Shown one piece after another: positions 20,897 through 32,560 of a stretch of 64,000 nt of DNA. Numbering within the stretch: the first letter of the stretch is position 1; each line of letters begins with the position of its first letter. The translations under genes and the position numbers were made by a program. Origin of the DNA: Caryophanales bacterium (GTDB lineage: Bacteria; Bacillota; Bacilli; Exiguobacteriales; Exiguobacteriaceae); assembly GCA_902362975.1 (NCBI GenBank), contig CABIYO010000001.1, positions 57,501 to 121,500 on the forward strand. The letters run 5' to 3'. The notes under the pieces were generated by a model. The model had not been told where the DNA came from. It saw only the letters and a program-made list of their open reading frames with translations, and made no database searches.

Positions 20897-21577
20897 TTGG
20901 AATTTCAGACGTGGCGACATGTGTTTAAACTAGATCCGAATAAGAAGCTCACAGATGAGGCCCTCCAGGCGCTCATCCATTCGGGGACCGACGCCTTTTT
21001 GATCGGGGGAACGGATGGGATTGATGCAGAGAATACATTTGCGCTTTATGCGAGAGTCCGAGATGCCGGGATTCCAATCGCACTTGAGATTAGCCACCCT
21101 AGTCAAGTGATCCACGGATTCAATCATTACTTCGTGCCCACCGTGCTGAATGCAGGAACTCCAGAATGGATCATTGGTCATCATGCGCGTGCGTTTGAAC
21201 GATATGGCCATTTCTTTGATGCCCGCCTTGTCACGGCTCAAGGATATCTCGTCTTGAACCCGGAGGCGAAAGTCGCTGACGTGACGGAAGCGCAATGCGA
21301 TTTGACGATGGAAGAGTCCGTGGCATATGCGGAAGTCGGGCATCACTTGTTCCATCTTCCCTCGCTCTATATCGAATATAGTGGACGACTTGGGAATCCT
21401 GATGTCGTCAAAGAGATTCGTTTGGCGTTACCTGATGCACATCTCTTTTACGGTGGTGGCATTGAGGGAGAAGAGACGGCGCGATTAATGGGTGTGCATG
21501 TCGACACGATTGTTGTTGGCAATATCATTTATGAAGACTTAGCTGGAGCACTTGCGACTGTCCGAGCACTCCGATAA
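20897..21577 (+). CDS. pcrB: Heptaprenylglyceryl phosphate synthase PcrB
   Basis: A 226-residue TIM-barrel prenyltransferase that links a polyprenyl chain to glycerol-1-phosphate. Conserved segments are WRHVFKLDPNK at the N-terminus, FLIGGTDG (near 32), LYIEYSGRLGNP (near 155) and HLFYGGGI with the phosphate-binding VVGNIIYED at the end. The start is taken as TTG (AGGAGGG six bases upstream), because the B. subtilis protein begins at the same place before W-KHVFKLDPNK. An upstream ATG would add about 44 unrelated residues lying in the preceding terminator. Precedes pcrA, as in B. subtilis. Confidence 0.92.
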   Translation: MEFQTWRHVFKLDPNKKLTDEALQALIHSGTDAFLIGGTDGIDAENTFALYARVRDAGIPIALEISHPSQVIHGFNHYFVPTVLNAGTPEWIIGHHARAFERYGHFFDARLVTAQGYLVLNPEAKVADVTEAQCDLTMEESVAYAEVGHHLFHLPSLYIEYSGRLGNPDVVKEIRLALPDAHLFYGGGIEGEETARLMGVHVDTIVVGNIIYEDLAGALATVRALR

Positions 21578-21615
21578 AATAAGAACAAACGTTTGGGACA
21601 AGGAAGGAAACGATT

Positions 21616-23832
21616 ATGTATAATCTTAGCGAAGAATTAGTCAAAGGCATGAACCCGGAACAAGCAGAAGCGGTGAAGCATACGGATGGCCCGCTGTTGA
21701 TCATGGCGGGTGCGGGGTCTGGAAAGACCCGTGTCTTGACGCATCGTGTCGCCTATTTGATGGCGGCGAAACAAGTGGCACCGTGGAACATTTTAGCGAT
21801 TACGTTCACGAATAAGGCAGCACGAGAAATGAAAGATCGGATTGCCCGTCTTGTGGGTGGTGTCGCCGAAGACATTTGGATTTCTACATTCCACTCCATG
21901 TGCGTCCGGATTTTACGACGCGATATCGATCGCATCCGGTATGACCGAAGCTTTTCCATTTTAGATGCCTCGGATCAATTGACAGCAATCAAACAGGTAT
22001 TGAAAGAATTGAACCTCGATCCGAAGAAGTACGAACCGCGCACCCTTCTCGGGATGATTTCAAATCATAAAAACGAGCTGCGCACGGCGAAGGATGCAGC
22101 CGCCCTCGTCGGGAGCAATCCGTACGAGCGAATCATCTCGGACGTTTATACGGCGTATGAGAAAAAGCTGAAACAAAACAATGTGCTCGACTTTGACGAC
22201 TTGATCATGAAGACGATTCACTTATTCCAAGAAGCACCGGACGTGTTGGCGTTCTATCAGAAGAAATTCAAGTACATCCATGTCGATGAGTATCAGGATA
22301 CGAACCGTGCCCAATATACGCTCGTCAAACTTCTCGCACAGGCACACGAGAATTTGTGTGTCGTCGGGGATTCGGATCAGTCTATTTATCGTTGGCGCGG
22401 TGCCGACATCGCCAATATCTTGACGTTCGAGAAAGATTATCCGAGCGCCCATGTCATCTTGCTCGAACAAAACTATCGTTCGACGAAACGGATTTTAGAG
22501 GCGGCGAACAGTGTCATCCAAAACAATGCTTCCCGGAAAGAGAAGAACTTGTGGACTGAAAATGACGAAGGGGAGAAATTATTGCTCCATGTCGCATCGG
22601 ACGATCGCGATGAGGCGTTCTTCATCATGAACCAGATGAAAGAGCTGAAGATGGAAGGGATGGACTACGGACAGATGGCGGTCCTTTACCGGACGAACGC
22701 TCAATCACGTGGACTCGAGGAGATGCTTCTCAAGTCGAATATCCCGTACAAAATGGTCGGCGGGACGAAGTTCTATGAGCGAAAAGAGATCAAGGACGTC
22801 CTCGCATACTTGCGATTGATCGCCAACCCGGATGAGGATATCTCGTTCGTTCGCGTCGTCAATGAGCCGAAACGTGGGATTGGTGCTGCGACGATTGATA
22901 AACTAGGGGATTTTGCAGACATGCAGGGCGTCTCACTCATGGATGCGATTCGTGACATCGAATTGTCAGGCATCGCCCCACGCACTGCGACGAAACTTGC
23001 GGATTTCCGTCAGATGATGATGGATTTACGACAGATGGCGGACTACCTCTCCATTTCAGAACTCGTGGAGGAAGTGTTGAAGAAGACAGGTTATGAAGAG
23101 ATGCTCAAAATCGAGAAGACGCTTGAGGCGGAAAGCCGACTTGAGAACTTGCAAGAGTTCTTGTCGGTCGCCCAAAACTTTGAGAAAGAGAGTGACGAAC
23201 AGACGCTCGTCGCCTTCCTCACGGATTTGACGCTCGTCTCAGACCTCGATTCACTTGATGAGGTCGATGAGTCACATCAAGTCACCCTGATGACGTTGCA
23301 CTCGGCGAAGGGACTTGAATTCCCGGTCGTCTTCCTGATTGGAATGGAAGAAGGGCTCTTCCCGCACAGTCGTGCCTTGAACGACGAGGAAGAGATGGAA
23401 GAAGAACGTCGTCTCGCGTATGTCGGGATCACCCGTGCCGAGAAGCGTCTCTATTTGACACGTGCTCAGTCACGGATGCTGTACGGTCGCTTCCAAAACA
23501 ACCCGGAGTCGAGATTCTTGCATGAGTTGCCGGAAACGTTGTTGGAACGGTCCGGTAAGGCGAGAAAACCGATGCCATGGAACCCGGTCGAGTCACCAGG
23601 GAAGTTACCAGTGAATGGCTTTAGTTCGAAACCGAAGCCGAAACTCGCCCAATCGTCCGGTGCCGAAACGGTCGGCTGGAATGTCGGCGACAAAGCGAAT
23701 CATAAAAAATGGGGACAAGGGACGGTCGTACAGACACGTGGTGAAGGCGACCAACTCGAAGTCGACATCGCATTCCCCGAAGTCGGGATCAAGCGTCTAT
23801 TGGCTAAATTTGCCCCTATCGAAAAAGCGTGA
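21616..23832 (+). CDS. pcrA: ATP-dependent DNA helicase PcrA
   Basis: A 738-residue UvrD/Rep-family superfamily 1A helicase, acting in DNA repair, plasmid rolling-circle replication and removal of stalled complexes. Walker A ([14 protein letters not shown], near residue 33), motif [10 protein letters not shown] (near 224), motif [17 protein letters not shown] and motif [16 protein letters not shown] (near 604) are intact. The C-terminal Tudor-like domain, [11 protein letters not shown] onward, is the known RNA-polymerase-binding element of PcrA. GGAAGGAAA precedes the ATG. Likely co-transcribed with pcrB and ligA. Confidence 0.97.
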   Translation: MYNLSEELVKGMNPEQAEAVKHTDGPLLIMAGAGSGKTRVLTHRVAYLMAAKQVAPWNILAITFTNKAAREMKDRIARLVGGVAEDIWISTFHSMCVRILRRDIDRIRYDRSFSILDASDQLTAIKQVLKELNLDPKKYEPRTLLGMISNHKNELRTAKDAAALVGSNPYERIISDVYTAYEKKLKQNNVLDFDDLIMKTIHLFQEAPDVLAFYQKKFKYIHVDEYQDTNRAQYTLVKLLAQAHENLCVVGDSDQSIYRWRGADIANILTFEKDYPSAHVILLEQNYRSTKRILEAANSVIQNNASRKEKNLWTENDEGEKLLLHVASDDRDEAFFIMNQMKELKMEGMDYGQMAVLYRTNAQSRGLEEMLLKSNIPYKMVGGTKFYERKEIKDVLAYLRLIANPDEDISFVRVVNEPKRGIGAATIDKLGDFADMQGVSLMDAIRDIELSGIAPRTATKLADFRQMMMDLRQMADYLSISELVEEVLKKTGYEEMLKIEKTLEAESRLENLQEFLSVAQNFEKESDEQTLVAFLTDLTLVSDLDSLDEVDESHQVTLMTLHSAKGLEFPVVFLIGMEEGLFPHSRALNDEEEMEEERRLAYVGITRAEKRLYLTRAQSRMLYGRFQNNPESRFLHELPETLLERSGKARKPMPWNPVESPGKLPVNGFSSKPKPKLAQSSGAETVGWNVGDKANHKKWGQGTVVQTRGEGDQLEVDIAFPEVGIKRLLAKFAPIEKA

Positions 23833-25836
<2,004 letters not shown>

Positions 25837-25869
25837 GACGTTCGCTTCGTTGCCGTATTTACCATCCTC

Positions 25870-27303
25870 ATGGTCCTTTCAACCTTATTTGGGGTGCCGA
25901 CCGTCAAAGCGGACACGACCACGTTCCGGTATATCCAAGTGAATTTGACAGATGAGGAAAGCGAAACATTATATGAATCAAGTCTCGTCTATGAAGGAAT
26001 CACATATTACGGAGCCCGTGAATCAGCTGACGTTTGGCGATTTATGATTGATGCGGAAGTAGTAGACGACTCGTTGATTGACCTCATCACGCTCTACGAT
26101 GCGGAAGGTGTACCGTATACGTTTTCTCCAAACACCATCACGGAAGCTTATCCTGTCGAAGAGGAGGAACCGCCTGTTGTCACAGAACCAGATTCATCAG
26201 AAGAAGTGACGCCACCGGTTGTACCAGAACCGGTCGTCGAAGAGCCGACGACTGAACCGACGTTACCGAAGCTCGCCGTTGAAGCAATCAACATCGCCGC
26301 AGTCGACCGAGCCGTTGTCGGAGGCGAAATATCGTATACGTTCATTGTAGAAAACACAGGAGACACGCCGATGACGATGACAGAATTCTCTCATGAGTAT
26401 GTGAGCGGAGACATCGATCATCAATCAATCGAAGCGTTCAATCAACACGTATTTGATCGTTTGTATGAATTAATAGGAGAAGACGGTCTCTTGCCGGGGG
26501 AACGGGTAGAAGTGACAGAAGTCTTATCGATTCCGACCGGATATTCGTTCGACGCACATCCTGAAATCGGCAGTGTCTTTCAAGTAACCGGGGTGGATGA
26601 ATTCAACCGGGTCGTCACATCAGAAAGTCAACAAATTATCCTTTTACAAAAACCAGACTTCACCGTGAATGCGACGGTTGAGAAGGCGACCGTTCAACCG
26701 GGAGAGCCCGTTCGCTATACGTATACGGTCACCAATCCTTCGAAAGTCACCTTGTTTTTAGCGGACGTGATGCTCACATGGCCAAGCGGTGCCTTGACAG
26801 AAGAAGAACGAAACCAGGCAAATCAACGATTCGCGGAGCAAGTCGAAGCAGTTCCTACCTTCAGAGACGGACTCGGTCCGGAAGAAGAAGTGACGTTCTC
26901 GTTTGAGCTTCCGCTCCTCCCATCTTATGATGTGAGCGCCGGGGCTGAATTGATTCAACGTGCCACATTCATCTTCGAGGTGGATGAAGGGATAACGGTT
27001 ACTCGCTCCGTCGACGTACCGGTGGCGGTGAAGCAACCTGTTCCGACTAAAGAAGAGCCAAAACAAGACGCTAACAAACAGAAGCCGGAAGTGAAAACCA
27101 CACAACCTGTCGTAAAAGTCGTCGTCAAAGAGAGTGGAGCGCCACGAGTCGAGCACATCGATAAAGCCGATCCGTCCACTCAAGATGTGCTCCCGTTGAC
27201 AGGCGAAGCGGATGATGCCTGGCATGTCATGCTCGGTACACTTCTTTTCGCGTCAGGACTCCTCTTGTTGATTCGTCGCAACCACCCGTCAACGAAACCA
27301 TAA
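25870..27303 (+). CDS. LPxTG cell-wall-anchored surface protein
   Basis: About 477 residues, probably a sortase-anchored surface protein. The C-terminus has LPLTGE (near residue 443), a hydrophobic helix and RRNH, the standard sorting signal. The body has a Pro/Glu-rich linker (about 90-130) and two beta-rich segments resembling conserved-repeat domains of surface proteins (SYTFIVENTGDTPMTMTE and RYTYTVTNPSKVT). The N-terminus is odd: the first ATG begins halfway through what looks like a signal peptide. Upstream codons in the same frame encode RFVAVFTILM, but there is no ATG, GTG or TTG between them and the ligA stop. A rare start codon, a lost start, or a shortened signal peptide are all possible. 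Function unknown. Confidence 0.8.
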   Translation: MVLSTLFGVPTVKADTTTFRYIQVNLTDEESETLYESSLVYEGITYYGARESADVWRFMIDAEVVDDSLIDLITLYDAEGVPYTFSPNTITEAYPVEEEEPPVVTEPDSSEEVTPPVVPEPVVEEPTTEPTLPKLAVEAINIAAVDRAVVGGEISYTFIVENTGDTPMTMTEFSHEYVSGDIDHQSIEAFNQHVFDRLYELIGEDGLLPGERVEVTEVLSIPTGYSFDAHPEIGSVFQVTGVDEFNRVVTSESQQIILLQKPDFTVNATVEKATVQPGEPVRYTYTVTNPSKVTLFLADVMLTWPSGALTEEERNQANQRFAEQVEAVPTFRDGLGPEEEVTFSFELPLLPSYDVSAGAELIQRATFIFEVDEGITVTRSVDVPVAVKQPVPTKEEPKQDANKQKPEVKTTQPVVKVVVKESGAPRVEHIDKADPSTQDVLPLTGEADDAWHVMLGTLLFASGLLLLIRRNHPSTKP

Positions 27304-27309
27304 ATCGAC

Positions 27310-27430
27310 GAGGTTGAGACATAACACAGTAGATTTATAAGAAAGAGGGAGTCCGGTCACCAATTTTCGGTGGCCGGACCCCCTCTTTTTATCAAAAATC
27401 TTTTAAAGCGGCTAGTTATGTCCCAGCCTC
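27310..27430 (+). repeat. Dispersed intergenic repeat with nested terminator, copy 1
   Basis: Outer arms GAGGTTGAGACATAAC (27310-27325) and GTTATGTCCCAGCCTC (27415-27430) pair with G-U wobbles. Nested inside, at 27345-27385, GAGGGAGTCCGGTCACC pairs with GGTGGCCGGACCCCCTC and is followed by TTTTT, a strong terminator for the LPxTG gene. The inner hairpin and the GTTATGTCCCAGCCTC arm recur after clpB. Confidence 0.8.
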
Positions 27431-27452
27431 TTGTTCTGATTCCGCTTCGATA

Positions 27453-27481
27453 CTTTTTTCGTGGAACGATTTTGTTATAAT
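27453..27481 (+). promoter_or_regulatory. Promoter of camS
   Basis: TGTTATAAT gives an extended -10 with a perfect TATAAT (27476-27481). The -35 at 17 bp spacing is poor. It lies 45 bases before camS. Confidence 0.65.
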
Positions 27482-27526
27482 GGACAAGGTGAAATAGGAA
27501 ACGATGTTCAAAGGAGCTAGACATAG

Positions 27527-28699
27527 ATGAAATGGAAACAACTCGTCATCCCGACAATCGCCTCGGCGCTATTGTTGAGTGGATGTTCAATGAAAATACC
27601 GATGGGTGAAGAAAAAACGACACCAACTGGGGACGACACAGCGGCCGAAGGCGTCACACAAGCGATTGAAGCCCGTGACTCATACTACCAGATGGTGATT
27701 CCGTTCAAACCGGCAGCAGCGAGAGGACTCGCTCAACGTCAAGTCAGTTCATCGTTAGAACTCGAAGAAGTCGAACTCGGTCTCATGCGTCACTCAACGG
27801 ACGCATTCAACCCGGAAAAGTTCGCTTATCAAGAGGGACAGCTGTTGAACGCGGAGGATGTATCTCGTCTGCTCGCACGGAAAGATAAAAGTAATGAAGG
27901 GTTGACCCCCTTGAACCCCGCTTATGCGGATGGCAAGGCAGAAGTCGAAGACGACAAGTTTGTCGATGCGAACAAGAAGTCACCGCTTTATTTAGCTTCG
28001 ATTGTCGAACAGAACTACATGACGAAAGAGGACAGCGGGTATCAGGTTGGGGGCGTATCGTTTGCACTCATATTGAACCGTGAGTACGTCTTCCAAGCAC
28101 CGAACTATGGTCCGACGTATACCGTCAAACTCGATCAAAAGAAAGTAATTGCAGAAGGGGAACGTATGGCGAACGAACTCGTCTCCCAATTACGAAAGCG
28201 TGAAGACTTCAAGGACCTCGATATCAATGTCGCGCTCTATATGACATCGACACAAGGTTCACCGACACCGGGGAACTATATCAAGTCGGCCTTCGTTGGG
28301 ACGGCGGATCAGGTCAAATCGGGCGACTGGAAAGCGATCGATGAGAAGTACTACTATTTCCCGTCGACATCGGCGACGTCTGACGTGCGCGAGGACGCTC
28401 AGAAATTTACGCTCTTCAGCGATCGGATTGCCGACCTTTTCCCGGACTATAGCGGGATGATTGGGAAGGGCTTTTATCAGAATGGAGATCTATCGAGAAT
28501 GGAGATTGATATCCCGATTCAGTTTTACAGTCGCGCTGAGCTCGTCGGCTTCACACAACACGTGGTCGGCTTGCTCGAAAACCGTTGGGAATATAGCCGG
28601 AACGTTCCGGTTCGTATCAACGTGACGTCACTTGGCGGAGACCCTGAAGTGACGATTGTGTTTGAGGACGGCATGGATAGTCCGAAAGTATACTTCTAA
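27527..28699 (+). CDS. camS: CamS-family sex pheromone lipoprotein
   Basis: A 390-residue secreted lipoprotein of the CamS/YerH family. The signal peptide (MKWKQLVIPTIASALLLSGC) ends in the lipobox LLSGC with the lipidated Cys at residue 20. In enterococci and staphylococci the released signal peptide of such proteins gives a peptide pheromone; the role of the mature protein is not settled. The order ligA-camS matches B. subtilis ligA-yerH, with the LPxTG gene inserted. AAAGGAG precedes the ATG, and a terminator follows. Confidence 0.92.
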   Translation: MKWKQLVIPTIASALLLSGCSMKIPMGEEKTTPTGDDTAAEGVTQAIEARDSYYQMVIPFKPAAARGLAQRQVSSSLELEEVELGLMRHSTDAFNPEKFAYQEGQLLNAEDVSRLLARKDKSNEGLTPLNPAYADGKAEVEDDKFVDANKKSPLYLASIVEQNYMTKEDSGYQVGGVSFALILNREYVFQAPNYGPTYTVKLDQKKVIAEGERMANELVSQLRKREDFKDLDINVALYMTSTQGSPTPGNYIKSAFVGTADQVKSGDWKAIDEKYYYFPSTSATSDVREDAQKFTLFSDRIADLFPDYSGMIGKGFYQNGDLSRMEIDIPIQFYSRAELVGFTQHVVGLLENRWEYSRNVPVRINVTSLGGDPEVTIVFEDGMDSPKVYF

Positions 28700-28703
28700 A
28701 GGA

Positions 28704-28744
28704 GGAGAGGTTCGTTTTTTTGAAACGAATCTCTTCTTTTTTTC
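28704..28744 (+). terminator. Terminator after camS
   Basis: AGAGGTTCGTTT pairs with AAACGAATCTCT, followed by TCTTTTTTT. Confidence 0.88.
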
Positions 28745-28779
28745 GTATGAAATTCGTATGGAAAAATGAAAGGAAAATC

Positions 28780-28809
28780 TTTGACCTTATTTGACCAAAT
28801 GAGTAGAAT
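28780..28809 (+). promoter_or_regulatory. CtsR operator overlapping a sigma-A promoter
   Basis: TTTGACCTTATTTGACC (28780-28796) is the exact reverse complement of the CtsR consensus, two GGTCAAA heptamers with a three-base spacer. The first TTGACC (28781-28786) doubles as a -35, with TAGAAT 17 bp away (28804-28809). A bound CtsR would cover the -35, so heat-shock control of cbpA-clpB is expected. Confidence 0.88.
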
Positions 28810-28852
28810 AGAATTAACAGAAACGGGAAAGGAATAGGTGAGGTGAATCCAT

Positions 28853-29722
28853 ATGGCTAAAAACTACTACGACGAGCTCGGTGTTTCCAAAGGGGCGACT
28901 GAGCAAGAGATTAAACGTGCATACCGGAAACTGGCGAAACAGTACCATCCGGACGTCAATAAAGATCCTGGGGCACAGGACCGATTCAAATCGATTCAAG
29001 AAGCGTTCGACGTGCTGAGCGACCCGGAGAAAAAGGCGAACTATGATCGATATGGTAGTCCAGACGGACCGTCGTTCGGACAAGGGTTCGGAGGCGGTGG
29101 AGAGGCCTATGGGGGAGGCTCATCCCAATTCGAAGATCTATTCCGTCAATTCGGCGGTGGGTCACGTACGACTTCACGGACGTTCGGATTTGAAGATATG
29201 TTCGGAAGTTTCTTTGACCAAGCGGTCGAAGAAGACTTGGATGAGACCGTTCGTGTCAACATCCCGCTCAGCCAATTGACGAAAGAGTCGAAAGTGAGTC
29301 TGCGTCTTCCAACGGGTACCGTGAACGTCAAAATTCCACAAGGTGCTTATGAAGGTCAGAAGTTGCGCTTGAAAGGAAAAGGTAGCCGGGTCGGACAATC
29401 AGGAAACCGGGGTGATGTATATGTTGAACTTCACTTTGCCGACGACGATACGTATCGTCGTGAAGGCGAACATATCGTGACCGTGAAGCGTTTGCGTCCG
29501 CTCGAATTTTTAGACGGGACGAGCGTCATCGTTGCGACACTCGACGGGGGACGCGTGAAGTTGAAAGTGAAGCCGGGAAGCCGTCCGGGGCAACGGATGC
29601 GCATTCCAGGCCGAGGTGTCATGACTGGTTCGAAAGTACGGTCGGACTTGTTCGTGCAGCTCGAAGTCGACCTGCCGCTTGATGAGAAGTACCGTACTGT
29701 ATATGAACAAATCGAACGTTAA
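28853..29722 (+). CDS. DnaJ-family co-chaperone without zinc finger (CbpA-type)
   Basis: A 289-residue J-domain protein. The J domain occupies residues 1-70 with the HPD motif in QYHPDVNKDP. It is followed by a Gly/Phe-rich linker (about 75-110) and the two beta-domain C-terminal substrate-binding region (about 127-285). The four CxxCxGxG repeats of type I DnaJ are missing, so this is a type II, CbpA-like protein, not the main DnaJ. It stimulates DnaK and probably works with ClpB, encoded 16 bases downstream behind the same CtsR-controlled promoter. Confidence 0.92.
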   Translation: MAKNYYDELGVSKGATEQEIKRAYRKLAKQYHPDVNKDPGAQDRFKSIQEAFDVLSDPEKKANYDRYGSPDGPSFGQGFGGGGEAYGGGSSQFEDLFRQFGGGSRTTSRTFGFEDMFGSFFDQAVEEDLDETVRVNIPLSQLTKESKVSLRLPTGTVNVKIPQGAYEGQKLRLKGKGSRVGQSGNRGDVYVELHFADDDTYRREGEHIVTVKRLRPLEFLDGTSVIVATLDGGRVKLKVKPGSRPGQRMRIPGRGVMTGSKVRSDLFVQLEVDLPLDEKYRTVYEQIER

Positions 29723-29738
29723 TGGATAAGGAGGAATC

Positions 29739-32333
29739 GTGATGGACTTTAATCGTTTTACCGATAAAGCACATGAATGCATTGTCAGTTCACAAGCGTT
29801 AGCGAAACAATATCATCATAGCGAAATCAATGAGTGGCATGTATTGGCCTCAATGATTTCACAGACAGACGGGATTGCGCCGTTATTGTTCCAAAAAATG
29901 GAAATCAACGTGTCTGAAATTGAAGGCGAAGTCGCGCTTTCTTTAAGAAATGCACCAAAACTTCAAAATCCGACGACACCGATGATTTCGGCTTCTTTGC
30001 TGAACGTTCTAACGACAGCGGAGCGGGAAGCGACAGGGATGAACGATGAATACGTATCGGTCGAACATATTTTACTCGGCATCTTGTTGAACAGTAGTCA
30101 AGCACAGGCGATGCTCGAACGTAAAGGGATCACAGAAGACCGTCTCCGTGAGGCGCTCGTCGCCGTACGAGGCAATCGTCGGATCACGTCGAAGTCGCCT
30201 GAAGCGACGTATGACGTCTTGACGAAATACGGACGCGACCTCATTCAAGAAGTGAAGACCGGGAAAATCGATCCGGTCATCGGACGAGACAGCGAGATTC
30301 GTCGCGTCATCCGAATCTTAAGTCGAAAAACAAAAAACAACCCTGTCCTCATCGGGGAACCGGGTGTCGGGAAGACGGCGATTGTCGAAGGGCTCGCCCA
30401 GCGCATCGTTCGTGGAGATGTACCGGAAAGTTTAAAAGACAAAACAATCTTCAGTCTCGATATGAGTTCCCTTGTTGCCGGTGCGAAATATCGTGGAGAG
30501 TTCGAGGAACGACTACAGGCCGTCTTATCCGAAGTGAAAGAAGCAGAAGGCACCATCATCCTCTTCATTGATGAACTGCACACAATTGTCGGGGCAGGGA
30601 AGTCGGAGGGATCGATGGACGCCGGGAACATGCTGAAACCGATGCTCGCCCGAGGTGAACTGCATTGTATCGGTGCGACGACACTTGACGAGTATCGTCA
30701 ATACATCGAGAAGGACCCGGCCCTCGAGCGGCGTTTCCAACAAGTACTTGTCGCTGAACCGGATGTCGAGGATACGGTCTCGATCTTGCGCGGTTTAAAA
30801 GAACGCTTCGAGATTCACCACGGGGTACGCATCCATGACAACGCCCTTGTCGCAGCGGCTGTATTATCCAATCGCTATATCACCGACCGTTTCATGCCGG
30901 ACAAGGCGATCGATCTCGTCGATGAGGCGTGTGCAATGATTCGGACGGAGATGGAGTCGATGCCGGCTGAGCTTGATGAATTGGTCCGTCGGGTCATGCA
31001 GCTTGAAATTGAAGAGGCGGCGCTTAAGAAAGAGAGCGATGCCGCTTCCATGAAGCGACTTGAGGCGCTTCAACAGGAATTGGCAGAACTTCGTGAACAG
31101 TCTGACTCATTACGTCTCCGCTGGGAGAATGAGAAGGAGTCGACGCACCGCGTACAACAAATCCGTGGAGAGCTCGAGAAAGTACGCCTCGAGTTACAAG
31201 AGGCAGAGAGTCGTTACGATTTGAACCGGGCTTCAGAGTTGAAATATGGACGAATCCCAGAGCTTGAGCGAGAACTCGAAGAAGCGGAACAGTTGGCGAG
31301 TTCGGTGACACGTGAACTCGTGCGTGAAGAAGTGACGGAAGCAGAAATCGCCGAGGTCGTCTCGAAATGGACGGGCATCCCGGTGACGAAACTGACAGAA
31401 GGAGAGCGGGATAAGCTCCTCAATCTAGAAACGGTCTTGCGTAAACGTGTGTTCGGACAAGATGATGCGATTCGTCTCGTCAGCGATGCGGTCATTCGGG
31501 CGCGGGCTGGCATCAAAGATCCGAATCGTCCGATCGGCTCATTCCTCTTCCTCGGACCGACGGGGGTTGGGAAGACAGAACTCGCGAAGGCGCTTGCGGA
31601 AGCGATGTTTGACTCAGAAGATCATATCGTTCGACTCGATATGAGTGAATATATGGAGAAACATGCCGTATCACGTCTCGTCGGTGCCCCTCCAGGCTAT
31701 ATCGGATATGAGGAAGGTGGCCAGTTGACAGAAGCGGTTCGCCGTAACCCGTACTCGGTTCTCTTACTCGATGAGGTCGAGAAGGCACATCCGGACGTCT
31801 TCAACATCTTGTTGCAACTACTCGATGACGGTCGATTGACCGATTCGCACGGGCGCATCGTCGATTTTAAAAATACAATCGTCATCATGACGTCGAACAT
31901 CGGGGCAGACATTTTGCTTGAGGCAGCGAGAGATGGTGTGGTTGATGAAGATGAGGAGCGTCAAGTGCTCGACAAACTCCGTCACCATTTCCGTCCTGAG
32001 TTCTTGAACCGGATCGATGAAACAATTCTGTTCCATCCACTCACGAAAGACCAAATCGGTCAAATCGTCGAGAAAGCGGTTGGACGGATGAGCGAACGGC
32101 TCACGACACGCTCGATTCATATCGAGATCACCGACGCAGCGAAAACATTCGTTGCCGACGAAGCGTATGAACCTCAATTCGGTGCTCGACCAATCAACCG
32201 TTATGTACAACGGACGATTGAAACGAAACTTGCCCGAAGCATCCTCGCTGGAGAAATCGAGGATGGTGAAACGGTCATCATCGATGTCGAGAACGGGGCG
32301 TTGACGTTACGTCCGTCGACAGCCAATGCATAA
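29739..32333 (+). CDS. clpB: ATP-dependent disaggregase ClpB
   Basis: An 864-residue HSP100 protein. An N-domain (about 1-145) is followed by AAA-1 with Walker [10 protein letters not shown] (near 206) and LFIDELHT, a long coiled-coil middle domain (about 405-525, rich in Glu/Arg/Leu), and AAA-2 with GPTGVGKTE (near 609) and [11 protein letters not shown]. The long middle domain and the lack of a ClpP-binding IGF/L loop that I can see separate it from ClpC/ClpA. It reactivates aggregated proteins with DnaK. Second gene of the CtsR-type operon; GGAGGAA precedes the ATG. Confidence 0.95.
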   Translation: MMDFNRFTDKAHECIVSSQALAKQYHHSEINEWHVLASMISQTDGIAPLLFQKMEINVSEIEGEVALSLRNAPKLQNPTTPMISASLLNVLTTAEREATGMNDEYVSVEHILLGILLNSSQAQAMLERKGITEDRLREALVAVRGNRRITSKSPEATYDVLTKYGRDLIQEVKTGKIDPVIGRDSEIRRVIRILSRKTKNNPVLIGEPGVGKTAIVEGLAQRIVRGDVPESLKDKTIFSLDMSSLVAGAKYRGEFEERLQAVLSEVKEAEGTIILFIDELHTIVGAGKSEGSMDAGNMLKPMLARGELHCIGATTLDEYRQYIEKDPALERRFQQVLVAEPDVEDTVSILRGLKERFEIHHGVRIHDNALVAAAVLSNRYITDRFMPDKAIDLVDEACAMIRTEMESMPAELDELVRRVMQLEIEEAALKKESDAASMKRLEALQQELAELREQSDSLRLRWENEKESTHRVQQIRGELEKVRLELQEAESRYDLNRASELKYGRIPELERELEEAEQLASSVTRELVREEVTEAEIAEVVSKWTGIPVTKLTEGERDKLLNLETVLRKRVFGQDDAIRLVSDAVIRARAGIKDPNRPIGSFLFLGPTGVGKTELAKALAEAMFDSEDHIVRLDMSEYMEKHAVSRLVGAPPGYIGYEEGGQLTEAVRRNPYSVLLLDEVEKAHPDVFNILLQLLDDGRLTDSHGRIVDFKNTIVIMTSNIGADILLEAARDGVVDEDEERQVLDKLRHHFRPEFLNRIDETILFHPLTKDQIGQIVEKAVGRMSERLTTRSIHIEITDAAKTFVADEAYEPQFGARPINRYVQRTIETKLARSILAGEIEDGETVIIDVENGALTLRPSTANA

Positions 32334-32336
32334 AGC

Positions 32337-32381
32337 AAGAGGTCCGGTCACCGATTTTCGGTGGCCGGACCCTTTCTTTTC
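32337..32381 (+). repeat. Dispersed repeat copy 2: terminator after clpB
   Basis: GGTCCGGTCACC pairs with GGTGGCCGGACC around GATTTTC, followed by CTTTCTTTT. The hairpin is nearly identical to the one after the LPxTG gene 5 kb upstream, differing at one base in the loop. Confidence 0.82.
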
Positions 32382-32417
32382 TGTTTAGTCCGAAATGCAC
32401 GAACCCATAAAAATGAC

Positions 32418-32462
32418 AAGAGGCCCCTGTGAGCGAACAAGTTGCTCACGGGGGCCTCTTTC
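32418..32462 (+). terminator. Second terminator after clpB
   Basis: A perfect 17-base stem, AAGAGGCCCC plus its extension, pairs with the matching GGGGCCTCTT arm and is followed by TCTT. It reads the same on both strands and may help insulate the converging radical SAM gene. Confidence 0.82.
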
Positions 32463-32473
32463 TTATAAAATTA

Positions 32474-32496
32474 CTGGGTTATGTCCCAGCCTCTTT
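32474..32496 (+). repeat. Repeat arm GTTATGTCCCAGCCTC, second copy
   Basis: The 16-base arm found in the repeat at 27.4 kb recurs here (32478-32493) without its left partner. Instead CTGGG and CCCAG form a small local hairpin followed by CCTCTTTT, a third weak terminator. Confidence 0.65.
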
Positions 32497-32520
32497 TATG
32501 TATGCCGACGCTTTCTTCTC

Positions 32521-32560
32521 AAAATCAAATAACTGATTCCTATAAATGGGAATCGTTATT
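32521..32560 (-). terminator. Terminator of the hemY-radical SAM operon
   Basis: On the minus strand AATAACGATTCC pairs with GGAATCAGTTATT across a short loop and is followed by TGATTTT. It overlaps the stop codon of the radical SAM gene. Confidence 0.7.

Noticed and set aside
21586-21600. CAAACGTTTG palindrome between pcrB and pcrA as an operator
   Set aside because: Ten bases, inside a likely operon and next to the ribosome site; could easily be chance.
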